Assembly: GCA_001310455.1 (NCBI GenBank)
Contig: BAXG01000023.1
Span: 1-64,000, forward strand
Origin: Photobacterium sp. JCM 19050
Lineage (GTDB): Bacteria; Pseudomonadota; Gammaproteobacteria; Enterobacterales; Vibrionaceae
DNA: 64,000 nt
Direction: 5' to 3'
In this document: piece by piece, positions 56,205 through 64,000 of the stretch
Layout of the letters: each line of letters opens with the position of its first letter
How positions within the stretch are numbered: the stretch's first letter is position 1
Program-made: the position numbers and the translations under genes
The notes under the pieces: generated by a model
Database searches by the model: none
The model's input: only the letters and a program-made list of their open reading frames with translations
What the model was told of the DNA's origin: nothing

Positions 56205-57338
56205 TCAAAGCTCGAAATCGTCCAGATCGCCAAGGTCTACAGCGCTGTCGATTTGACCGACCAGGTATGAGCTGATTTCAGCCTCCTGAGGAGCAACCTG
56301 AACATTGTCGGAAGAGAGCCATGCGTTGATCCAAGGGATTGGGTTGTGGCTTGATGTTGCATAGGCTGGCTTGAGGCCAACTGCCTGCATGCGCAGGTTA
56401 GTAATGTACTCTACGTACTGGCAGAGGATGTCTCTGTTCAGGCCAATCATCGAGCCGTCTTTGAACAGGTATGCTGCCCATTCTTTTTCCTGCTCAGCGG
56501 CTTTTTTGAACAGATCAAAACATTCCTGCTCAGCTTCGCGGGCAATCTCGCCCATCTCTGGGTCGTCGTCACCGCTGCGAAGGATGTTCAACATGTGCTG
56601 GGTGCCCGTAAGGTGAAGCGCTTCGTCGCGTGCAATCAGCTTGATAATTTTTGCGTTACCTTCCATCAGTTCACGCTCGGCAAAAGCAAATGAACAGGCA
56701 AAGCTGACGTAAAAGCGAATGGCTTCCAGAGCGTTTACACACATCAGACAGACATACAACTTACGCTTGAGGTTACGCAGGGAAACTGTAACTTTTTCGC
56801 CGTTAATAACGTGCTCACCTTCACCCAGTTTGTGGTAAAGGTTAGTGGCATCAATCAGGTCATCGTAATAGCCGGCAATGTCGTTGGCGCGTTTGATGAT
56901 GTGTTCATTCACCACGATATCATCAAAAACCACTGACGGATCCTTAACGATATTGCGAATGATGTGGGTGTATGAGCGTGAGTGGATAGTTTCCGAAAAC
57001 GCCCAGGTCTCTACCCAGGTTTCCAGCTCAGGAATCGAAATCAACGGCAACAATGCAACATTCGGGCTGCGACCTTGAATTGAGTCAAGCAGCGTCTGGT
57101 ACTTCAGGTTGCTGATAAAGATATGCTGCTCATGTTCAGGCAGTTGGTTGTAATCAATACGGTCGCTGGACACATCGACTTCTTCCGGGCGCCAGAAGAA
57201 CGACAGTTGTTTTTCGATCAGTTTTTCGAAGATTTCATATTTTTGCTGGTCATAGCGGGCAACGTTAACAGGTTGACCGAAAAACATAGGTTCTTTAAGA
57301 GGATTATTATTTGTCTTTGAAAAGGTGCTGTAGGCCAT
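56205..57338 (-). CDS. nrdB: Class Ia ribonucleoside-diphosphate reductase, beta subunit
   Basis: NrdB holds the diferric centre and stable tyrosyl radical that starts ribonucleotide reduction in NrdA. Intact, 377 aa (E. coli has 376). Metal-ligand helices are visible ([52 protein letters not shown]). The C-terminal tail [12 protein letters not shown] is the peptide that docks into NrdA. It follows nrdA with a GC-rich hairpin in the gap. Confidence 0.97.
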   Translation of the reverse strand: MAYSTFSKTNNNPLKEPMFFGQPVNVARYDQQKYEIFEKLIEKQLSFFWRPEEVDVSSDRIDYNQLPEHEQHIFISNLKYQTLLDSIQGRSPNVALLPLISIPELETWVETWAFSETIHSRSYTHIIRNIVKDPSVVFDDIVVNEHIIKRANDIAGYYDDLIDATNLYHKLGEGEHVINGEKVTVSLRNLKRKLYVCLMCVNALEAIRFYVSFACSFAFAERELMEGNAKIIKLIARDEALHLTGTQHMLNILRSGDDDPEMGEIAREAEQECFDLFKKAAEQEKEWAAYLFKDGSMIGLNRDILCQYVEYITNLRMQAVGLKPAYATSSHNPIPWINAWLSSDNVQVAPQEAEISSYLVGQIDSAVDLGDLDDFEL

Positions 57339-57369
57339 TTATTTAACCGCCAAATGAATTAAAACCGAT

Positions 57370-57389
57370 GGGGAGCTCCAGGGCTCCCC
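57370..57389 (-). other. Intercistronic hairpin between nrdA and nrdB
   Basis: GGGGAGC (57370-57376) pairs with GCTCCCC (57383-57389) and no T run follows. It is likely an mRNA-stability or processing element, not a terminator. Confidence 0.5.
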
Positions 57390-57405
57390 ACACTTAACGT
57401 TGTTC

Positions 57406-59680
57406 TTAAATCTTACATGCACCGCCTGCACAGCCATCATCTTCTTTGATGTCTTCCTGGGCATCGGCAGCACCATCACGCGTGTTGTGATAGTACAGTG
57501 TTTTCACACCCAGTTTGTAGGCTGTAAGCAGGTCTTTTAACAGGAGCTTCATCGGAACTTTACCGTTCTCAAACTTGCTCGGATCATAGTTGGTGTTGGC
57601 GGAGATAGCTTGGTCAACAAACTTCTGCATGATGCCTACCAGTTGCAGGTAGCCGTCGTTACCACCAATGTTCCAAAGCAGCTCGTAGTTTTCACGGCAG
57701 TTCTCGTAATCGGGCACCACTTGCTTGAGGATTCCGTCTTTCGATGCTTTTACGGAAACGAATCCGCGCGGCGGTTCAATACCGTTGGTTGCATTGGAAA
57801 TCTGTGAAGAGGTTTCTGATGGCATCAGAGCGGTCAGCGTTGAGTTACGTAGGCCGTGAGTAACGATTTCTTCGCGCAGTGCTTCCCAGTCATAGTGAAG
57901 AGGCTCATCACAAATGGTATCAATATCCTTCTTGTAGGAATCAATAGGGAGAATACCTTTCGCGTAAGTTGTTTCGTTGAACGCCGGGCACGCACCTTTT
58001 TCTTTTGCCAGGTTCACGGAAGCTTTCAGCAGGTGATACTGAATCGCTTCAAAGGCGCGGTGTGTGAGGGCATTACCACTGCCATCAGAGTAGCGGACAC
58101 CGTGTTTAGCCAGGTAGTAGGCAAAGTTAATTACACCAATTCCCAACGTACGGCGGTTCATGGTCGCCTTGTACGCAGCAGGCAGAGGGTAGTCCTGATA
58201 ATCCAGCAGACTGTCAAGTGCGCGCACAGCCAGCTCAGAAAGCTCCTCAAGCTCGTCCAGTGACTTGATGCGCCCAGGTTGAACGCCGACAGGGTGCAAA
58301 GAGCAATTTCGCCCTGGTCATCTTCTACGTTACTTAGCGGCTTGGTAGGCAGCGCGATTTCCAGACACAGGTTTGACTGACGGATTGGTGCAACCGCCGG
58401 GTCAAACGGACTGTGAGTGTTACAATGGTCAACGTTCTGGATGTAGATACGCCCGGTAGACGCGCGTTCCTGCATCAGCAGTGAGAACAGCTCAACCGCT
58501 TTGACAGTTTCACGCTTGATGCTCGAGTCTTCCTCGTATTGTGCATACAGGCGCTCGAACTCGTCTTGGTTTTCAAAGAACGCGTCGTACAACCCAGGAA
58601 CATCAGAAGGGGAGAACAGTGAGATGTTGCCCCTTTGATCAAACGGGTGTACATGAGCTTGTTGATCTGTACGCCATAGTCCATGTGGCGTACACGGTTT
58701 TCCTCGACACCCCGGTTGTTCTTGAGCACCATCAGCGATTGCACTTCACGGTGCCAAATTGGGTAGAACAGCGTGGCAGCACCACCGCGAACACCACCTT
58801 GCGAACAGCACTTAACCGCAGTCTGGAAGTACTTGTAGAAAGGGATACAGCCTGTGTGGAAGGCTTCGCCACCACGAATTGGGCTGCCCAGTGCGCGGAT
58901 ACGGCCTGCATTGATACCAATACCTGCACGCTGAGAAACGTAACGCACGATGGAGCTGGCAGTTGCGTTGATTGAATCCAGACTGTCATCACACTCAATG
59001 AGTACACAAGAGCTGAACTGACGGGTAGGTGTACGTACACCAGCCATGATTGGTGTTGGCAGAGAAATCTTGAATGTAGAAACGGCGTCATAGAAACGGC
59101 GAACATAGTCCAGACGGGTTTCTTTCGGGTAACCGGAGAACAGGCAAGCCGCAACCATCATATAAAGGAACTGGGCACTTTCGTAGATTTCACCGGTAAC
59201 GCGGTTCTGTACCAGATATTTACCTTCCAGCTGCTTTACTGCTGCGTACGAAAAGTTCATGTCACGCCAGTGGTCGATGTAGCTGTCAAGAATGTCCAGC
59301 TCTTCGGTGGTGTAGTCTTCGAGCAGGTGACTGTCGTACTTGCCCATGTCGACCATTGTCGCTACATGGTCTGCCAGGCGAGGTGGCTCAAATTGGCCAA
59401 ATGCTTTCTTACGCAGGTGGAAAATTGCCAGTCGCGCAGCGAGGTACTGATAATCCGGGGTTGCTTCAGAGATCAGATCCGCAGCTGCTTTGATGATGGT
59501 CTCATGAATGTCTTCGGTCTTGATACCGTCGTAAAATTGGATGTGAGAACGCAGTTCTACTTGTGAAACAGATACATTGTTAAGGTCTTCTGCTGCCCAA
59601 TCCAGTACGCGGTGGATCTTGTCTAAATCTATGTTTTCCTTACGACCATCGCGCTTTGTTACGGTAAGTTGTTGGTTCAT
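57406..59680 (-). CDS. nrdA: Class Ia ribonucleoside-diphosphate reductase, alpha subunit
   Basis: NrdA reduces NDPs to dNDPs. The N-terminal ATP-cone is at about residues 5-95 (TVTKRDGRKENIDLDKIHRV). Active-site cysteines appear in FSSCVLIECDDS and SNLCLEIALPTKPLSN, and the C-terminal redox pair in CAGGACKI. Two single-base losses split it: near 58632 (one G, expected I-K-G-G-N-I-S-L-F) and near 58273 (one G or C, expected F-N-L-G-R-I-K-S-L). With both restored it has 759 codons, close to E. coli NrdA (761 aa). The promoter region contains a DnaA box. Confidence 0.96.
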
Positions 59681-59787
59681 TTTATGCCTTATCCCAGATT
59701 TTTCTCAGCAAAACACCATTTATGCAAAATTCACATAAATGGCGCTCACTGTACGACTGACGTTTCCTCGCCCCTGATTATTCTTTA

Positions 59788-59833
59788 ACACAATATGTAG
59801 GGGTGCATTGGCTTGTTGGTTACAAGATAGTGT
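59788..59833 (-). promoter_or_regulatory. Possible pair of NrdR boxes
   Basis: ACACAATATGTAGGGG (59788-59803) and a second site ending ATAGTGT (59827-59833) each match about one half of the 16-bp NrdR palindrome ACACWATATATWGTGT. Their starts are about 30 bp apart, near the three-turn spacing seen in E. coli nrd promoters. The matches are partial. Confidence 0.3.
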
Positions 59834-59873
59834 TGAAATCGACTCTTTGCAAGGTATGGGATAGTTACGAAAA

Positions 59874-59882
59874 TGTGGATAA
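59874..59882 (-). promoter_or_regulatory. DnaA box upstream of nrdA
   Basis: TGTGGATAA on the plus strand is a perfect TTATCCACA on the nrdA strand, 194 bases before the start codon. DnaA boxes of this sequence control nrdAB in E. coli, linking dNTP supply to replication initiation. Confidence 0.6.
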
Positions 59883-60084
59883 CTTGGGGATGCGAATTTA
59901 AATGTTAGTGCTCACTCACCGATAATTCCCAATGCTGCCAGTATTGGAAAAAAAGCAAGTGTAAAAATCTCACTTTTTCGAGTCTCAAAAATAAGTTTCC
60001 TGCCTGAACTGTTTGAACATCACGTAATCAGTTGGCTGTAGCCAACAACCCGATTTTCACGAAGTTTTTTAATTGTGACTATGG

Positions 60085-60740
60085 TCAAAACAGCGACAGT
60101 AAATCTAAAGGATTGGATAGAATTTGATCTGCCTCCCACCTGACTGGGTTTCCATCTGCTCCTGTGTAGCCCCAACCCGCTACGGCTGACAACATTGTTG
60201 CATTTTTCGCCGCCACAACGTCGTTTTGGACGTCCCCAACATAAAGGCACCGATTTGGTGCGATGCCCAATTGCTGTGCTGCATGCCAAAGGGGCTCGGG
60301 GTGGGGTTTGGCCAAAGGCAAAGTGTCAGCACATACTAAACCCGGGTTTGGAGAAGAAGAGGGAAGTGTGGAAGCAGTAATTCCGTCAGGAAGGTGGGTT
60401 TGTTGGTCACAATACCCCAGAGGATATGGCGCTCATCTAGCCCCGCAAGCATATCGTCAACATTATTGTATAGGGAGGTACCCAGACAGATATGGTTTGC
60501 ATAATAATCGAGAAACTGATGCCGAAGTGCCTGCGCATCCATTTGGGCGATGTGCCTACCAAAGCCTGTTTTGAGCAAACCGGTGGCGCCGTAACTGGTG
60601 TTGTCCTGTATCTGGCGCTCTGTAAGGGAAGGGAATCCGTGAGAAGAAAGAACATGGTTAGCCGCTGCAGCCATATCTGCAGCGGTATCCAGCAGGGTTC
60701 CATCCAGGTCAAACAGCACAGCTTCTGCGTACTGGGTCAT
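60085..60740 (-). CDS. HAD-family phosphatase, phosphoglycolate/MurNAc-6-phosphate type
   Basis: A HAD-IA phosphatase with motif I FDLDGTLLDT, motif II VTNKP, motif III KPHPEP and motif IV YVGDVQNDVVAA. One C is missing near 60361 (expected H-F-P-S-S-S-P-N-P-G-L-V-C-A-D-T-L). Restored it has 219 codons. Automated annotation would call it Gph; however, the VCADTLP...KPHPEP region and its place directly after ubiG resemble MupP (MurNAc-6-phosphate phosphatase) of Pseudomonas, so I leave the symbol open. It lies 21 bases after ubiG. Confidence 0.85.
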
Positions 60741-60761
60741 CCTTTTCCTCTTTGACTTTAG

Positions 60762-61478
60762 TTAATCTTCCATTTTCCGGGTATGGACAATGTAGTTAAC
60801 GTCAACGTTGTTGCCCAACCAATAGTTGCCGGTCAGCGGGTTGTAATGAAGGCCGGTCATATGTTGGTCCTTCAAGGGCGTTAAATCTATCATGCGAAGC
60901 AGTTCGCTGGGCTTGATGAATTTATCAAAATCATGTGTCCCTTTAGGAACGATTTTCAGCAAGTGCTCCGCCCCAAATATGGCGAAAGCCCAGGATTTAG
61001 GATTACGATTCAGGGTAGAAAAGAATACGTGGCCGCCCGGTTTGACGAGCTTAGCGCAGGAAGAAATGATAGAAGCGGGGTCTGGCACGTGCTCAAGCAT
61101 TTCCATGCAGGTTACTACATCATATAAACCAGGGTTTCCGTCTGCATGCTCCTCTGCGGTGCACTGGGTGTAAACAACGTTTACGCCACTCTCAAGTGCA
61201 TGGAGCCTTGCAACGGTCAGTGGCTCTTTGCCCATGTCCAGCCCGGTAACATCAGCTCCTTCAAGTGCCATGCTTTCAGCAAGAATGCCGCCACCACAAC
61301 CGACATCTAACACCTTTTTACCAAATAGCCCACCGCAACGATCCATCACGTAGTTAAGGCGCAACGGATTGATTTGGTGCAAAGGTCTAAATTCGCCTTC
61401 CAAATCCCACCAACGGGATGCCATGTCTTCAAACTTTTTAATTTCTGACGGATCAACGTTTTGCTGTACGGCCATCAT
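60762..61478 (-). CDS. ubiG: Ubiquinone biosynthesis O-methyltransferase UbiG
   Basis: UbiG performs both O-methylations of ubiquinone synthesis using S-adenosylmethionine. Intact, 238 aa. The SAM motif I is [28 protein letters not shown], and post-motif [16 protein letters not shown] is present. Start at ATG 61478 or the adjacent ATG 61475. It is divergent from gyrA, the conserved arrangement, and is followed by the HAD phosphatase. Confidence 0.95.
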   Translation of the reverse strand: MMAVQQNVDPSEIKKFEDMASRWWDLEGEFRPLHQINPLRLNYVMDRCGGLFGKKVLDVGCGGGILAESMALEGADVTGLDMGKEPLTVARLHALESGVNVVYTQCTAEEHADGNPGLYDVVTCMEMLEHVPDPASIISSCAKLVKPGGHVFFSTLNRNPKSWAFAIFGAEHLLKIVPKGTHDFDKFIKPSELLRMIDLTPLKDQHMTGLHYNPLTGNYWLGNNVDVNYIVHTRKMED

Positions 61479-61623
61479 TGTCCACTTTCTGCCATTTAAT
61501 TCCTGCGCTCATTATACCCAACCACTACGAAGGGGAAAGCAGTGGTGGTTCTCTGCTTCCCCCGGTGAGCGGAACGACGTAGAGCTTGCGAGTGAAAACG
61601 TGACAACAAAACGCGTAAAAGGG

Positions 61624-61731
61624 TCAGCTCGAAGCAACATTGGTCAGTGTGATTGCAGTTATCACGGCAAACACGACGTATTTGCATACGATCAATGAGT
61701 AGCCGATTAGGTTGATGACGGGCGCTAACAT
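61624..61731 (-). CDS. Small hydrophobic protein, 35 aa
   Basis: I do not recognise the family. The ATG at 61731 has a perfect Shine-Dalgarno (AGGAGGT on the minus strand, 61743-61737) with five-base spacing, the best in the window. The product starts MLAPVINLIGYSLIVCKYVV and ends in ITLTNVASS; residues 4-30 form one membrane helix with one Cys and one Lys. It lies between gyrA and ubiG, on the ubiG strand about 150 bases upstream. It is too short for most gene finders but the ribosome site and membrane-helix composition make it credible. Confidence 0.6.
   Translation of the reverse strand: MLAPVINLIGYSLIVCKYVVFAVITAITLTNVASS

Positions 61732-64000
<2,269 letters not shown>

Larger units (their letters stand above)
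59681..60084. other. nrdA upstream region
   Basis: A 404-bp non-coding stretch between nrdA and gph, both on the minus strand. It holds the DnaA box and NrdR-like sites listed separately and a small inverted repeat GTTGGC/GCCAAC near 60033-60048 without a T tail, just after the gph stop. Confidence 0.5.

Overview
The window is a gammaproteobacterial chromosome segment carrying housekeeping genes, most likely from a member of the Vibrionaceae (Enterovibrio/Grimontia/Photobacterium/Vibrio-like). This placement is inferred from protein sequence character, E. coli-like synteny blocks (mnmA-hflD-purB; rluE/icd; cspD/clpS-clpA/infA; cydDC-trxB/lrp-ftsK-lolA-rarA-serS; metG/apbC; udk-dcd-asmA; nrdAB-yfaE, ubiG, gyrA) and the divergent ald/lrp pair common in vibrios. 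I see no insertion sequence, prophage, integron, CRISPR array, rRNA or tRNA.

Layout: 1-1420, a 53-aa orphan gene, terminators and a probable small membrane-protein gene leading into the oppABCDF oligopeptide importer (1421-6933). 7005-12197 (minus): roxA, then mnmA-hflD-purB, then rluE. 12339-17663: icd, an unknown 85-aa gene, cspD and clpS-clpA. 17969-26339 (mostly minus): infA, the N-end-rule pair aat-bpt, an unknown 116-aa gene (plus), cydDC, trxB and ald. 26505-33534 (plus): lrp, ftsK, lolA, rarA, serS. 33926-36357: an Aer-like PAS chemoreceptor and an unknown membrane-anchored protein. 36540-43542: metG (minus), then apbC/mrp, udk, dcd, asmA. 43622-45725: a CBS-pair protein and an FNR-box-preceded C4-dicarboxylate transporter. 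45782-48228 (minus): cobT-cobS-cobO, late cobalamin assembly. 48401-55789: a 768-aa methyl-accepting chemotaxis protein, a small phosphatase, an unknown coiled protein, a TauE/SafE permease, a TyrP-like transporter behind TyrR boxes, and a CinA-like gene. 55905-61731 (minus): nrdA-nrdB-yfaE, the ubiG-gph pair and a 35-aa membrane peptide. 62051-64000: the 5' part of gyrA.

The dominant oddity is sequence quality. About half of the genes (26 of 53 recognisable ones), including essential metG, serS, ftsK, nrdA and gyrA, are broken by one to three small length changes. I counted 38, nearly all explained by loss of one base (sometimes a dinucleotide unit) next to an identical neighbour. Restoring these gives full-length proteins whose total length is an exact number of codons. 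I therefore annotate them as intact genes with consensus errors, not as pseudogenes. No new multi-gene system is evident; the more novel observations are two small membrane-protein genes and several regulatory sites.
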